64,000 nucleotides of DNA, taken from positions 1 through 64,000 of the forward strand of contig NZ_WEHU01000020.1 in the NCBI RefSeq assembly GCF_009183415.1, written 5' to 3'. Shown in pieces: positions 22,203 to 31,527 of the stretch; position 1 is the first letter of the stretch; the number at the start of each line of letters is the position of its first letter. Under the pieces are notes generated by a model. That model had not been told where the DNA came from, did not search any database, and worked only from the letters and a program-made list of their open reading frames with translations. The DNA comes from Bacillus sp. B1-b2. GTDB lineage: Bacteria > Bacillota > Bacilli > Bacillales > Cytobacillaceae. The translations under genes were made by a program, and so were the position numbers.

Positions 22203-23078
22203 GTGAAGGAAAAAGAAAAAGTAATCATAGATTCTGCATTGAAGTTTTTTGCCCAAAAAGGGTACTCTTCCACTTCAGTCCAAGAAATTGCTAATGATTG
22301 TGGTATTTCCAAAGGAGCATTTTATTTATATTTTAAATCAAAAGACTCTCTACTATATACTATCATGCATTATTTTTATGAAGAAGTTGTGAGTGCCTTT
22401 AAGGACATAGCAGAAAAAGAATCAACACCTAGGCAAAAAATGATAGAACAAATGACTTTTATGCTAGATCATTCTTTAAAACACAAAGATGTTATTATTA
22501 TGCAAACAAGAGAACAAGCTATTCCTTTAAATGATTCCATTAAACAATTAATTGTGCAAATGCAAACAGAGCTACAGCAAAATACCATTAAAACCATCTA
22601 TGAGATATATGGTGATGATAGTCAAAAATATCTTTATGATCTATTAATTATACAAGAAGGTCTTTTTCATTCTTTTTTAAAAACACTTTTCTTAAATCAA
22701 GCAATGGTAACAACTCAAGCAGCAGCAGAATATATTCTTAAAAGACTGGATTCCATGTATCTCGATATTAAAGAATCCAAGGAAGAGCCTTTAGTATCTA
22801 ACCAGTTTTTATCTCAATTAATGAGAAAACCCAAAATTAATTTTATGGAACATAATAATGAAAAAATAATAATTACCATTGATACCATTCGTAGTAAATT
22901 GGAGTACTCAGCCAATAAAGAGGATCTTGAGGTAAGTTTAGATGTACTACTAGAAGAAGTAAGAAACACGGAACCACGATTACCTATTATTAAAGGCATG
23001 TTATCCAACTTACATGAACACAAGGCTTCAAGAGAAGAACAAAAACTTATTGCTGATTTTTATCATATTTCTATCTGA
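22203..23078 (+). CDS. TetR/AcrR family transcriptional regulator
   Basis: A 291-residue regulator, long for the family. The N-terminal helix-turn-helix is typical (ALKFFAQKGYSSTSVQEIAN, then ISKGAFYLYFKSKDSL). The ligand-binding part extends about 90 residues beyond the usual length, a size and plan similar to B. subtilis YerO, which represses the swrC efflux pump. No pump gene is next to it. GTG 22203 follows AGGAGG. Two TGACT/AGTCA operators in its own promoter imply autoregulation. It is divergent from the ribA-ribD cluster, but that cluster's promoter lacks this operator. Confidence 0.88.
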   Translation: MKEKEKVIIDSALKFFAQKGYSSTSVQEIANDCGISKGAFYLYFKSKDSLLYTIMHYFYEEVVSAFKDIAEKESTPRQKMIEQMTFMLDHSLKHKDVIIMQTREQAIPLNDSIKQLIVQMQTELQQNTIKTIYEIYGDDSQKYLYDLLIIQEGLFHSFLKTLFLNQAMVTTQAAAEYILKRLDSMYLDIKESKEEPLVSNQFLSQLMRKPKINFMEHNNEKIIITIDTIRSKLEYSANKEDLEVSLDVLLEEVRNTEPRLPIIKGMLSNLHEHKASREEQKLIADFYHISI

Positions 23079-23269
23079 ACATAATTCCAGACATAAAATA
23101 GACGCTTTTACGCTTTATTTCACTTACCATCTAAGCATAAACAGATATGTCAACAGAGCTTCCCATACATAAAGAAAACAAAAGCAATCTGTACAAGCTT
23201 AATGCAACTCCACATTAGAAGATTTTTAAACCCTTAAAACTGTATTGCTGATAGCCTTCCACTTTATTG

Positions 23270-23297
23270 ACTTTCATTCCTTATGAAAGTTTTTTTA
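23270..23297 (+). terminator. Terminator before yugO
   Basis: Arms ACTTTCAT (23270-23277) and ATGAAAGT (23283-23290) followed by T7. It ends transcription coming from tetR. Confidence 0.8.
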
Positions 23298-23340
23298 TTT
23301 GTCTATAATGGTACTATTCAAACTTTACGGGGGGTTAAAT

Positions 23341-24330
23341 TTGCCTAATTCTATGCTCTCTAGATTTCTACGTTTACCTCTAAGCCTTAGAATACTGTCT
23401 ATTTCATTAATAATAATTTCTACATTTGGACTTGCTATTAGTGTCATTGAACCAGAGCAGTTTCCTACATTATTTGAGGGAATTTGGTGGGCTATCATCA
23501 CTACATCAACAGTTGGATATGGCGACTATGCTCCAACAACAGTGTTCGGAAGAATTACTGGAATCTTACTCATATTAACAGGAGTAGGCTTTCTATCCAC
23601 CTACTTAGTTACGCTAGCAACAGCTGCTGTCGCAAAGCAAAATGCTTACCTAGAAGGAAAGGCTACATTTAAAGGAATAAATCATGTTATTATAATCGGA
23701 TGGAATGAGCGTTCTCGTACATTAATTCACTCAATGAGAAAAGAAAGAAACTCCTTCCCCATTACTTTAATCGATGACTCTCTAGCCAATAACCCTATTC
23801 CAGAATCCATTCACTTTATAAAAGGAAATTCTAACTTAGATGAAGTGCTTATAAAAGCAAATATAACATCTGCTAGCAAAGTCATTATTACTGCGGATCA
23901 AGGAAAGGAAGAACTACAAGCAGACATGCATTCCATACTAAGCCTTCTTGCTATAAAAGGATTGAATCCCTCAGTACCTTGTATTATTGAAATCTTAACA
24001 GATGAACAAGTTTCTAATGCCAGTAGAGCTGGAGCAGATGAGATTGTTCAAACTAATAGTCTAACTAGCTTTGTAATGCTTAGTAGCTTGAATTCTCAGG
24101 ATGCTATGATTGCCTTTTTAGAACTTCTTAAGCACTTGAAAGAGAAGAACTTACGTTTCCTACCAGTTGAGGATTACGCAATAGATTCCATGGATTTTAT
24201 GACGGTAGGAGCCTACTTACTAGCAGAGGGAAAAATATTGATGGGGATAAAAAGGGGAGAGCATAGCTATCTTAATCCAGGTCCAACTTTTTCCATAGAA
24301 AAACAGGATGAACTAATCATTATTTCTTAG
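23341..24330 (+). CDS. yugO: Potassium channel protein YugO
   Basis: A 329-residue ion channel subunit, matching B. subtilis YugO (328). Two membrane spans flank a pore with the K+ selectivity filter TTSTVGYGDYAP near residue 65. The cytoplasmic part (from about 112) is a TrkA-N/RCK Rossmann domain (VIIIGWNERSRTLIHSM) with a TrkA-C-like tail. YugO carries K+ signals in B. subtilis biofilms. The start is TTG 23341, 6 bases after GGGGGG; upstream in-frame codons (to 23299) precede that site. In B. subtilis mstX lies upstream of yugO; here no mstX is present. Confidence 0.9.
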   Translation: MPNSMLSRFLRLPLSLRILSISLIIISTFGLAISVIEPEQFPTLFEGIWWAIITTSTVGYGDYAPTTVFGRITGILLILTGVGFLSTYLVTLATAAVAKQNAYLEGKATFKGINHVIIIGWNERSRTLIHSMRKERNSFPITLIDDSLANNPIPESIHFIKGNSNLDEVLIKANITSASKVIITADQGKEELQADMHSILSLLAIKGLNPSVPCIIEILTDEQVSNASRAGADEIVQTNSLTSFVMLSSLNSQDAMIAFLELLKHLKEKNLRFLPVEDYAIDSMDFMTVGAYLLAEGKILMGIKRGEHSYLNPGPTFSIEKQDELIIIS

Positions 24331-24426
24331 GTGAGAGGGAGAGATATACCTAAAAAGGCAGTCTCGAATACCAATCATGTCCCATTTATTCTAATAGATG
24401 TTTAATTATATAGGATTCAAACCAAC

Positions 24427-24483
24427 AAAACCTGACTATTAGGCGCAAGAATCATTTAAAAAACACCTTATAGTTCAGGTTTT
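24427..24483. terminator. Bidirectional terminator between yugO and the cysteine-rich gene
   Basis: Interrupted stem AAAACCTGACTAT..AGG with CCT.ATAGTTCAGGTTTT (24427-24483), between convergent genes, flanked by A- and T-runs. Confidence 0.75.
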
Positions 24484-24528
24484 CCATTTACTTATAATAC
24501 TGATGTTCTATCCTTTAATGAAAGACTC

Positions 24529-24861
24529 TTATACTTCTAAGTATTTTTTACAATTCTCAACACATTGTGTACAGATTTCTGCACAATATTGGCAATGTTT
24601 ATGATCGTGTTTCTTACATTCCTTTGCACAGTCTTCGCATACAGCTATACATATTTTAGCTAATTCTTTCGCATAAAGTGATTTTCGAATAATAGCTTGT
24701 TCTAAATGGCTGCAAATCTCTACACATTCTCTATCTAAATAAATACAGTCTAACATCCTACCTACATGCTCTTCTGCTAAGCATTCATTCATACAATGAT
24801 TTGCAACAATCATACATTCTTGTAATGATTTAATAACTAATTGTTCTTTTTCCACTAACAT
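24529..24861 (-). CDS. Four-helix-bundle cysteine-rich copper-binding protein (DUF326/YhjQ-like)
   Basis: A 110-residue protein with 14 cysteines spaced along predicted helices (CMIVANHCMNEC, then CEDCAKECKKHDHKHCQYC, then CTQCVENC). This pattern is that of the Csp/YhjQ copper-storage family, in which Cys-lined four-helix bundles hold many Cu(I) ions in the cytoplasm. No signal peptide is seen. The start is ATG 24861 after GAGGTGG; the TTG at 24867 is rejected because it sits in the spacer. It is monocistronic, between yugO and pgi. Confidence 0.85.
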   Translation of the reverse strand: MLVEKEQLVIKSLQECMIVANHCMNECLAEEHVGRMLDCIYLDRECVEICSHLEQAIIRKSLYAKELAKICIAVCEDCAKECKKHDHKHCQYCAEICTQCVENCKKYLEV

Positions 24862-24948
24862 CTTCAATCCACCTCTTTCTACAGCTTTCCTTTCTCTTTA
24901 TTTATCCTATTTCTAAAGCTTCAAACATGTAAGTAAGAAATGAAATAT

Positions 24949-24981
24949 AAAGAGCATAGTATCATGGATACTATGCTCTTT
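24949..24981 (-). terminator. Terminator of pgi
   Basis: Perfect 15-bp arms AAAGAGCATAGTATC (24949-24963) and its complement (24967-24981) with a 3-base loop, 12 bp beyond the pgi stop on the minus strand. Confidence 0.9.
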
Positions 24982-24993
24982 GGGCTTACAATT

Positions 24994-26340
24994 TTATAGG
25001 CGACTTTCTAATTCTGCTTTTTTCTCTTCAAAGCCTGGTTTACCAAGTAAAGCAAACATATTTACTTTATATGCCTCAACTCCTGGTTGATCAAATGGGT
25101 TTACTCCTAATAGATATCCACTCACTGCACAAGCTTTTTCGAAGAAATACACTAAATAACCAAAAGTATATTCATTCATTTCTGGAATAGTAACAACTAA
25201 ATTTGGTACTCCTCCATCTGTATGTGCAAGTAGAGTTCCTTCAAATGCTTTGTTATTTACAAAATCTACTGTTTTACCAGCTAGGTAGTTTAAACCATCT
25301 AAATCATTTTCTTCTGCTTCAATTACTAGCTCATGACGAGGCTTGTCTACTTTTACGATTGTTTCAAATAGATCACGACGTCCTTCTTGAACATATTGTC
25401 CTAAAGAGTGTAAGTCTGTTGAGAAGTTAGCAGAAGACGGATAAATACCTTTTTGGTCTTTTCCTTCACTTTCTCCAAATAACTGTTTCCACCATTCAGA
25501 GAAATATTGAAGACCTGGCTCATAATTGATAAGCATTTCAATTGTTTTACCTTTATTATAAAGAACATTACGAACTGCTGCATATTGATAAGCGATATTA
25601 TCTTTTAGCTCTGAAGTACCAAAATCTGTGCGAGCAGCTGCTGCGCCTTCCATCATTGTAGTAATATCTGCACCACTAACTGCAATTGGTAATAAACCTA
25701 CAGGAGTTAGAACAGAGTAACGACCACCAACATCATCTGGAATGACAAATGATTCATAGCCTTCTTCTGTTGCTAGTGTTTTTAGTGCACCTCTTGCTTT
25801 GTCTGTTGTTGCATAAATTCTCGTACGAGCTTCTTCCACACCGTATTTTTGTTCTAATAATTTGCGGAAAACTCGGAAAGCGATTGCAGGTTCAGTAGTA
25901 GTACCAGATTTAGAGATAACATTAATAGAGAAATCCTTATCTCCTAGGAAATCAATAACATCAGTCATATAAGTAGAACTAATATCTTTACCAATGAAAA
26001 TAATTTGTGGAGTTTTTCTCTTTTCTTTTGACAAGCTATTGTAAAAGCTGTGATTTAGCATTTCAATTGCTGCACGAGCTCCTAGATAAGAACCACCAAT
26101 ACCAATAACTAATAAAACTTCTGAATCACTTTTTATTTTTTCTGCTGCTTTTAAAATTCTTGAAAATTCTTCTTTATCATAATCTACAGGAAGGTCAATC
26201 CATCCAAGAAAGTCGTTCCCTTGTCCTGTTTTCTCATGTAGGGAATGATGCGCAACTTTTACTGCATCTTCTAAATATGTAATTTCGTGTTCTCCAAAAA
26301 AGCTAAGTGCCTTTGAGTAATCAAAACGAACGTGTGTCAT
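24994..26340 (-). CDS. pgi: Glucose-6-phosphate isomerase
   Basis: A 448-residue Pgi, full length for the Gram-positive form. Signatures are [16 protein letters not shown] near residue 80, [14 protein letters not shown] near residue 143, [18 protein letters not shown] near 202, and a C-terminal [12 protein letters not shown] region. It interconverts glucose-6-phosphate and fructose-6-phosphate in glycolysis. ATG 26340 follows GGAGG. A sigma-A promoter (26382-26410) and a cre-like box just upstream of it (26423-26437) suggest carbon control by CcpA. Confidence 0.97.
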   Translation of the reverse strand: MTHVRFDYSKALSFFGEHEITYLEDAVKVAHHSLHEKTGQGNDFLGWIDLPVDYDKEEFSRILKAAEKIKSDSEVLLVIGIGGSYLGARAAIEMLNHSFYNSLSKEKRKTPQIIFIGKDISSTYMTDVIDFLGDKDFSINVISKSGTTTEPAIAFRVFRKLLEQKYGVEEARTRIYATTDKARGALKTLATEEGYESFVIPDDVGGRYSVLTPVGLLPIAVSGADITTMMEGAAAARTDFGTSELKDNIAYQYAAVRNVLYNKGKTIEMLINYEPGLQYFSEWWKQLFGESEGKDQKGIYPSSANFSTDLHSLGQYVQEGRRDLFETIVKVDKPRHELVIEAEENDLDGLNYLAGKTVDFVNNKAFEGTLLAHTDGGVPNLVVTIPEMNEYTFGYLVYFFEKACAVSGYLLGVNPFDQPGVEAYKVNMFALLGKPGFEEKKAELESRL

Positions 26341-26381
26341 AAATGATCCTCCATACTTATATTTATTTATGTTTCAATTAC

Positions 26382-26410
26382 ACTTTATCGAATGTGGGAA
26401 AAGTAATCAA
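26382..26410 (-). promoter_or_regulatory. Promoter of pgi
   Basis: Minus strand TTGATT (26405-26410), 17 bp, TAAAGT (26382-26387), about 40 bp before the start codon. Confidence 0.55.
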
Positions 26411-26422
26411 GAAAGAACTTCA

Positions 26423-26437
26423 TTGAAAACGTATACA
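26423..26437. promoter_or_regulatory. cre-like box (CcpA site) upstream of pgi
   Basis: TTGAAAACGTATACA fits the catabolite-responsive element consensus WTGNAANCGNWNNCW at every position. It is centred about 55 bp upstream of the predicted pgi start point, a position used by CcpA for activation rather than for blocking. Confidence 0.65.
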
Positions 26438-26508
26438 TTTTTGTTTTTTTCATATTTTGTTCAAGTATTTTTCTATCTTTCTTGTTTTTCAAGTGAATTG
26501 TATTAAAA

Positions 26509-26544
26509 AATGCACGATTATCTCCTAAGAAACAATCGTGCATT
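26509..26544 (-). terminator. Terminator of yugJ
   Basis: Arms AATGCACGATT (26509-26519) and AATCGTGCATT (26534-26544), followed on the minus strand by TTTTTTAATAC, just after the yugJ stop. Confidence 0.9.
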
Positions 26545-26558
26545 CTCTAAGTATTCTA

Positions 26559-27722
26559 TTATAGAGATGCTTTATATATCTCCAAGACATCTTTTTCATT
26601 TAGTATTTTAAATCTTCCAAAATCACCATTCATCATTGCTTTTTCTACCATTAATTCCAATTTGCTATCATCAATATCATAATCTGCTAAACGGGAAGGA
26701 GCTCCTAATTCATTCCAAAACTCTCTTAACGTATTGATTCCTTCTAAACCTACTTCTTCTGCAGACTTTCCTTCTGGATCTATTCCAAACACTCTTACAG
26801 CTAATTGTTTAAATCGTTCTGGTTTTACAGAAAGATTATGCTTCATCCAATTAGGGAAGAGAATAGCTAATCCGCCACCATGCGGAATATCATAAACCGC
26901 TGATACAGCATGCTCGATATTATGTGTTGCCCAGTCTCCCTGATATCCCATATTAACCATTCCATTTAAAGCCATTGTACCACTATAAAGGATAGCTGCT
27001 CTGTACTCATAGTTCTCCAGATCGTTTACTAATTTAGGACCAAATTCCATAACTGTTTTCAATACTGATTCACACATATAATCTTGAAGCTCAGTGTTTT
27101 CTGTTAAATGGAAATAATGTTCTAATACATGTGACATCATGTCTACAATGCCATAAATGGTTTGATCTTTTGGTACTGAATATGTATTTTCAGGATCAAG
27201 AATAGAAAAGACTGGGAATGTAAATGGACTTCCCCATCCTACTTTTTCTTGTGTTTCCCAATTTGTAATAACAGATCCAGCGTTCATTTCAGAACCAGTT
27301 GCTGCTAATGTTAGAATAGTACCAAATGGTAGTGCATCTGTTACTGGGGCTTTTTTCGTAATAAACTCCCAAGGGTTTCCTTCGTATTTAGCACCAGCTG
27401 CAATTGCTTTCGTACAGTCAATAACACTTCCGCCACCCACTGCTAAAATAAAGTGAATTCCTTCCTTCTTACAAATATCAACACCACGTTGCACAGAAGT
27501 TAGACGAGGATTTGGTTCTACACCAGATAATTCAAAAACTTCCTTATTTCCTTCTTTTAATAGCTGCATTACGTTATCATATAGGCCATTTCGCTTGATA
27601 CTTCCGCCACCATATACAACTAGTATCTTATCACCAACATTTGCTAACTGAACCTTTAATTGCTCTAATTGTCCTTTTCCAAAAATTAGCTTTGTTGGAT
27701 TATAAAAAACAAAGTTATCCAA
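26559..27722 (-). CDS. yugJ: Iron-containing alcohol dehydrogenase (butanol dehydrogenase-like, YugJ/YugK type)
   Basis: A 387-residue group III (iron) alcohol dehydrogenase. It shows the NAD(P)-binding [14 protein letters not shown] near residue 36, [15 protein letters not shown] near residue 94, [10 protein letters not shown] near 140, and metal ligands in [14 protein letters not shown] and [20 protein letters not shown]. It resembles B. subtilis YugJ/YugK and clostridial BdhA; it probably reduces aldehydes with NAD(P)H. The start is TTG 27722, 8 bases after GGGAGG. B. subtilis has two paralogues here; this genome has one, so the J or K label is a guess based on order. Confidence 0.87.
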   Translation of the reverse strand: MDNFVFYNPTKLIFGKGQLEQLKVQLANVGDKILVVYGGGSIKRNGLYDNVMQLLKEGNKEVFELSGVEPNPRLTSVQRGVDICKKEGIHFILAVGGGSVIDCTKAIAAGAKYEGNPWEFITKKAPVTDALPFGTILTLAATGSEMNAGSVITNWETQEKVGWGSPFTFPVFSILDPENTYSVPKDQTIYGIVDMMSHVLEHYFHLTENTELQDYMCESVLKTVMEFGPKLVNDLENYEYRAAILYSGTMALNGMVNMGYQGDWATHNIEHAVSAVYDIPHGGGLAILFPNWMKHNLSVKPERFKQLAVRVFGIDPEGKSAEEVGLEGINTLREFWNELGAPSRLADYDIDDSKLELMVEKAMMNGDFGRFKILNEKDVLEIYKASL

Positions 27723-27928
27723 TATTATTTCCTCCCTATTAATCAGTTCTTTTTAATTCCTATTCTGCCTTATTATTAATCAAAGTGTCACGAAAATCAA
27801 AGAATTGACCTTCAAACAAAAGTAGTATGTGCAAATATTTAATTGTTTAGAAAGAGTAAGATTAGGAAGGTATAATTTTTAATGGATATCACAAGCTATT
27901 AAAGATTCTACTATAAGGAGGAAGAGAA

Positions 27929-28162
27929 ATGAGCGCAATCCAAAGAATTGCATTAGTTTTAACAATAGTAGGAGCAATAAACTGGGGACTAATTGGATTC
28001 TTTCAATTTGATCTAGTAGCAGCGATCTTTGGTGGGCAAGGTGCTGCACTTTCTAGAATCATTTATGGTCTTGTAGGAATCGCAGGAATAATTAACCTTG
28101 GTCTACTATTCAAGCCGAGCACTGCAGTTGCAAGAGAGCCTGAACCTCGAACAACTCGATAA
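27929..28162 (+). CDS. yuzA: DUF378 membrane protein YuzA
   Basis: A 77-residue protein of the DUF378 family with two hydrophobic spans (IALVLTIVGAINWGLIGFF and IIYGLVGIAGIINLGLLF) and a charged tail. B. subtilis YuzA occupies the same place between yugJ and yugI. The function is unknown. ATG 27929 follows AAGGAGGAAGAG. It is monocistronic with a hairpin after it. Confidence 0.88.
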   Translation: MSAIQRIALVLTIVGAINWGLIGFFQFDLVAAIFGGQGAALSRIIYGLVGIAGIINLGLLFKPSTAVAREPEPRTTR

Positions 28163-28173
28163 TTCAAAACAAG

Positions 28174-28227
28174 AAAGATATAAAGCTGGCTTGAGAGCAT
28201 AGAACTCTTTTGTCAGCTTATATCTTT
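28174..28227 (+). terminator. Terminator of yuzA
   Basis: Long imperfect stem AAAGATATAAAGCTG.C with G.CAGCTTATATCTTT (28174-28227), followed by ATTTTTTT. Confidence 0.85.
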
Positions 28228-28294
28228 ATTTTTTTACACATTATGTCGTTCCCTTTCTTTTGAATTCATTAATATTTATCTATACACGTAAAAA

Positions 28295-28326
28295 AAGCAT
28301 AATCGCTTAGAAAGGCGATTATGCTT
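28295..28326 (-). terminator. Terminator of yugI
   Basis: Perfect arms AAGCATAATCGC (28295-28306) and GCGATTATGCTT (28315-28326); the minus strand continues in TTTTTACG. It directly follows the yugI stop. Confidence 0.9.
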
Positions 28327-28345
28327 CTTTTACTAGTAACCAATA

Positions 28346-28750
28346 TTATTTATTGATTAAGTCATTACGATTAGATTGTTCAATCCACTCTTGTAGCTTA
28401 TCTTTTAAAGTGTTGAAGCCTTGCGTGTTGTCAGCTTCTACTACTTGTGGAGCTGGACGTTTTGCACGAGGCTTTTTAGCTTTTGGTGCTTCTGTTTGTA
28501 CAGGTGCTTCTTCAGTAGCACGAATAGAAAGACCAATTTTTCCAGCAGCTTCGTCAATAGAAAGAACTTTAACGTTTACTTCGTCTCCAACTTTTAAAAA
28601 CTCATTGATATCTTTTACAAAACCATGTGTTACTTCTGATATATGAACTAAACCTTGCGTATTTTCGTCTAAAGAAACAAACGCTCCATAAGGCTGAATT
28701 CCAGTAACCTTTCCTGTAATAACACTTCCAACTTCGATTTTATCTGACAT
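28346..28750 (-). CDS. yugI: S1-domain RNA-binding general stress protein 13 (YugI)
   Basis: A 134-residue protein: an S1 RNA-binding domain at 1-78 (VGSVITGKVTGIQPYGAFVS, GLVHISEVT) followed by a basic, Lys/Ala/Pro-rich linker (KAKKPRAKRPAP) and an acidic helix. It matches B. subtilis GSP13/YugI, found with ribosomes. Despite its name, the promoter seen (28802-28830) is sigma-A type; I see no sigma-B box. ATG 28750 follows TTAGGAG. Confidence 0.93.
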   Translation of the reverse strand: MSDKIEVGSVITGKVTGIQPYGAFVSLDENTQGLVHISEVTHGFVKDINEFLKVGDEVNVKVLSIDEAAGKIGLSIRATEEAPVQTEAPKAKKPRAKRPAPQVVEADNTQGFNTLKDKLQEWIEQSNRNDLINK

Positions 28751-28801
28751 GAGAACACTCCTAATTTATGATTGTAATTTTCCTTTTATATGCATTATAA
28801 G

Positions 28802-28830
28802 ATTATACCATATATTTAGCCTTTTTACAA
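28802..28830 (-). promoter_or_regulatory. Promoter of yugI
   Basis: Minus strand TTGTAA (28825-28830), 17 bp, TATAAT (28802-28807), 52 bp before the start codon. Confidence 0.75.
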
Positions 28831-28889
28831 AGTAATTATTCCTTATGCACAATATTGGCTTAATGTTCCATCACAAAACAATTAAAAAA

Positions 28890-28910
28890 GACCACTTTTT
28901 ATAAGCGGTC
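28890..28910 (-). terminator. Terminator of the alaR-alaT operon
   Basis: Minus strand GACCGCTTATAAAAAGTGGTC, a short stem with one mismatch, followed by TTTTTTAATTG, about 95 bp after the alaT stop. Confidence 0.8.
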
Positions 28911-29005
28911 CTAGTCAATATTCATCATGTATAAATGATTTATTATTTTTAAAGGGAGTATAAATAATTATCCAACCACTAAACCTGGTAATCAAAATCT
29001 ATGAT

Positions 29006-30178
29006 TTATTTCTGATGCTTTTCTACAAATCGTTTCATTCGCTTCATTGCTTCTTGAAGTTGTTCTAAGGAAGATGCGTAAGAACAGCGAACATGACCTT
29101 CTCCACTTTCACCAAAAACACTTCCTGGTACTACAGCTACTCTTTCTTCTTTCAATAAGTTTTCCGCGAATTCCTCAGCAGTCATACCTGTTGATGTAAT
29201 GTTTGGGAATGCATAAAAAGCTCCTCCAGGCAAATGACAGGTTAATCCCATATCATTCAAGGATTGTACGATATAGTTTCGTCTGCGGCGATAGCTTTTC
29301 TTCATTTCTTCCACGTCGTTTTCTCCGCTTCTTAGCGCTTCTAAGCCAGCATATTGTGCCATAGTAGGTGCACACATTAAGCTATATTGATGAATCTTCA
29401 GCATTGCTTGAATAAGTTCATCAGGTGCACATACAAATCCTAGACGCCATCCTGTCATAGCAAAGCCTTTTGAAAATCCAGAAATTAAAATAGTTCGATT
29501 CCAAGCTCCGTCAATAGCAGCTGTACTTGTATATTCTTCGTCATAACACAGCTCTGCATATATTTCATCTGAAATAATAAGTATGTCATGCTTTTTAGCT
29601 ACAGTAATCACTGCCTCTAGTTCTTCCTTAGACAGTGTAGTACCAGTTGGATTATTTGGTGAGCAAATCATTATTGCTTTTGTTTTTTCTGTTATCACTT
29701 CTTCTATCTGATTTGGTTGAATTTTAAAGTCATTTTCTTTTAGACTTTGTACAGGAATTGGATTACCACCTGCTAGCGTTACTAATGGTGCATATGATAC
29801 AAAGCAAGGCTCTACAACAATTACTTCTTCACCTAAATTCAAAATAGCTCTTAAAGCGATATCAATTGCCTGACTAGCTCCAACTGTTACAATGATTTCA
29901 GAAGTAGGTTTATAAGAAACCGTAAATCTTTTTTTCATATATTGAGCAATTTCTTCTCTCAATTCTATAAGACCAGGATTTGCCGTATAGGAGGTATACC
30001 CTTGTTCTAAAGAAAGAATTGCTGCTTCTCTCGCAGACCAGCTCGTTACAAAATCTGGTTCACCAACACCTAAAGAAATGACACCTTCCATTCCTGATGC
30101 TAAATCAAAGAATCTTCTAATCCCTGATGGTTTCATTTCTTCTACTTTTTTTGCAATATAACTCTTTGTTTGATTCAT
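29006..30178 (-). CDS. alaT: PLP-dependent aminotransferase AlaT (YugH), probable alanine transaminase
   Basis: A 390-residue class I aminotransferase. Substrate/cofactor motifs are VGASQAIDIALRAI near residue 97, CSPNNPTGTTLSKEE near residue 172, DEIYAEL near residue 205, and the PLP lysine in SGFSKGFAMTGWRLGF near residue 238. In B. subtilis alaRT makes alanine from pyruvate and an amino donor. The ATG shares one base with the alaR stop codon (TAATG), so translation is coupled. A terminator follows at 28890. Confidence 0.92.
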   Translation of the reverse strand: MNQTKSYIAKKVEEMKPSGIRRFFDLASGMEGVISLGVGEPDFVTSWSAREAAILSLEQGYTSYTANPGLIELREEIAQYMKKRFTVSYKPTSEIIVTVGASQAIDIALRAILNLGEEVIVVEPCFVSYAPLVTLAGGNPIPVQSLKENDFKIQPNQIEEVITEKTKAIMICSPNNPTGTTLSKEELEAVITVAKKHDILIISDEIYAELCYDEEYTSTAAIDGAWNRTILISGFSKGFAMTGWRLGFVCAPDELIQAMLKIHQYSLMCAPTMAQYAGLEALRSGENDVEEMKKSYRRRRNYIVQSLNDMGLTCHLPGGAFYAFPNITSTGMTAEEFAENLLKEERVAVVPGSVFGESGEGHVRCSYASSLEQLQEAMKRMKRFVEKHQK

Positions 30179-30678
30179 TAAGGTGACACCACTATTCTCT
30201 TATCTTCATCTGATGGTTCAAATATTGTTCCATCGTGCTTATACTGTTTTAATATAAAATGAGTCGTAGTTGATAGTACGGAATCTAAGGTGGAGAGCTT
30301 CTCTGATACAAATCTAGCAACCTCATTCATGGATTTACCTTCAATAATAACAGATAAGTCATAAGCTCCAGACATTAAGTATAGAGATTTCACCTCTTTA
30401 AAACGGTAAATTCTTTGTGCTACTTCATCAAAACCGACTCCTCTTTTCGGTGTTACCTTCACATCAATCATAGCAGTAACTCCTTCATGGCCTTCCACTT
30501 TGGACCAATCAACAATAGAGGTATATCGAACAACAATGTTTAATTCTTCTAGCTTAGATATCATTCTTTTTGTTGCTTCCAAGTCTTCTTCTATCATTTT
30601 AGCGATATCTTCATCTGATATTCTCGCATTTTTTTCCAATATCTCTGCAATTTCTACTTCTTTATCTGTTAATTTCAT
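30178..30678 (-). CDS. alaR: Lrp/AsnC family regulator AlaR (YugG)
   Basis: A 166-residue Lrp/AsnC regulator: N-terminal helix-turn-helix (EIAEILEKNARISDEDIAKM, then a recognition helix) and a C-terminal RAM/ligand domain (VTAMIDVKVTPKRGVGFDEV, LYLMSGAYDLSVIIEG). It is upstream of, and overlaps by one base with, alaT, and in B. subtilis it activates that operon. The ATG follows AGGAGGTTGAAGG. An extended -10 (TGATATAAT, 30721-30729 minus) lies about 45 bp upstream. Confidence 0.92.
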   Translation of the reverse strand: MKLTDKEVEIAEILEKNARISDEDIAKMIEEDLEATKRMISKLEELNIVVRYTSIVDWSKVEGHEGVTAMIDVKVTPKRGVGFDEVAQRIYRFKEVKSLYLMSGAYDLSVIIEGKSMNEVARFVSEKLSTLDSVLSTTTHFILKQYKHDGTIFEPSDEDKRIVVSP

Positions 30679-30917
30679 CCTTCAACCTCCTCAAGTCTTT
30701 TAAGTCTTAAAAATATTCTCATTATATCAAATAATACGGAATCAGAAATGGTCTTTTTCCCTATATCCTTTTAATATTTGCTTATTATATATATATAACT
30801 GTTTTCACAATTTTTTCACCTTACATTTAGCTCACATTCAAAACTTTACTTATCTTAGAGCAAAGGCTTTCATTAGATCTTTATCAGTCCTGATAAAAGA
30901 CTTAGTAAAAGCATTCA

Positions 30918-31178
30918 TTATATAGAGCATGAATCATTATCTTTTACATCCAATAATCTTTTAGCTATCTGCAGACATTTCTCCATGGGTATGAGTTCCT
31001 CAAATGAAAAATCATAAATAGCTTGAATTTTCCTTGCTAAGGCATCCTCATCATCTATTAGAAAAAGTGCTTGCACACTGTCAGCTACCTCTGTATCATA
31101 ATTACCTTCCCCAATATTAAATGGATCCCATTCATTTAATAATCGAACAAATTCCAAGTTCTTCTTTTGATCATCCAT
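30918..31178 (-). CDS. yugE: DUF1871 family protein YugE
   Basis: An 86-residue acidic helical protein matching the DUF1871 family and the length of B. subtilis YugE (86), in the same neighbourhood (next to alaR). It has LLNEWDPFNIGEGNYDTEVA near residue 14. The function is unknown. ATG 31178 follows AAGGAAG. A short hairpin (TTTATCA-GTCC-TGATAAA, 30880-30897) lies after the stop. Confidence 0.88.
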   Translation of the reverse strand: MDDQKKNLEFVRLLNEWDPFNIGEGNYDTEVADSVQALFLIDDEDALARKIQAIYDFSFEELIPMEKCLQIAKRLLDVKDNDSCSI

Positions 31179-31200
31179 GATAATTCTTCCTTTACACCTA

Positions 31201-31488
31201 TAATTTTCTGCATTTATTCTACCATATTTCTAGATGGATTCACATGTAATAACAGACAGATTGTTTTTCATTATACGTTTTCTGTATGTAGCTTAAGAAA
31301 TTTGTTGTATCTTTCTTATTCCCCTTGAATTTTTATATACGGTTACAATTATATGCCTATTCTTATTTCAGAGAAATTAACTGGCATATAATCCACTGGA
31401 TAACGAAGCAAAAAGTAAAAGGATAGCTTGTCTTTATAAGAAGTAATAAAAAAGATAAAAACAGGGAAATATTTTTATGACTTTTACA
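31201..31488. other. Divergent gap between yugE and mntH
   Basis: AT-rich DNA holding both promoters. Apart from the mntH promoter and MntR box at its right end, nothing is recognised. Confidence 0.3.
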
Positions 31489-31517
31489 TTGACTTTATAC
31501 AGAATTAGGAATATGTT
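31489..31517 (+). promoter_or_regulatory. Promoter of mntH
   Basis: TTGACT (31489-31494), 17 bp, TATGTT (31512-31517); the predicted start point is next to the MntR box. Confidence 0.6.
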
Positions 31518-31527
31518 ATATATAAAA

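Noticed and set aside
24331-24426. A possible small gene between yugO and the cysteine-rich gene
   Set aside because: No frame with a start and ribosome binding site was found; only the bidirectional hairpin is supported.
27840-27928. A sigma-B promoter for yuzA (GTTTAG and a later GGTAT)
   Set aside because: The spacing between the two elements is 17-18 bp, beyond the 12-15 bp that sigma-B needs.
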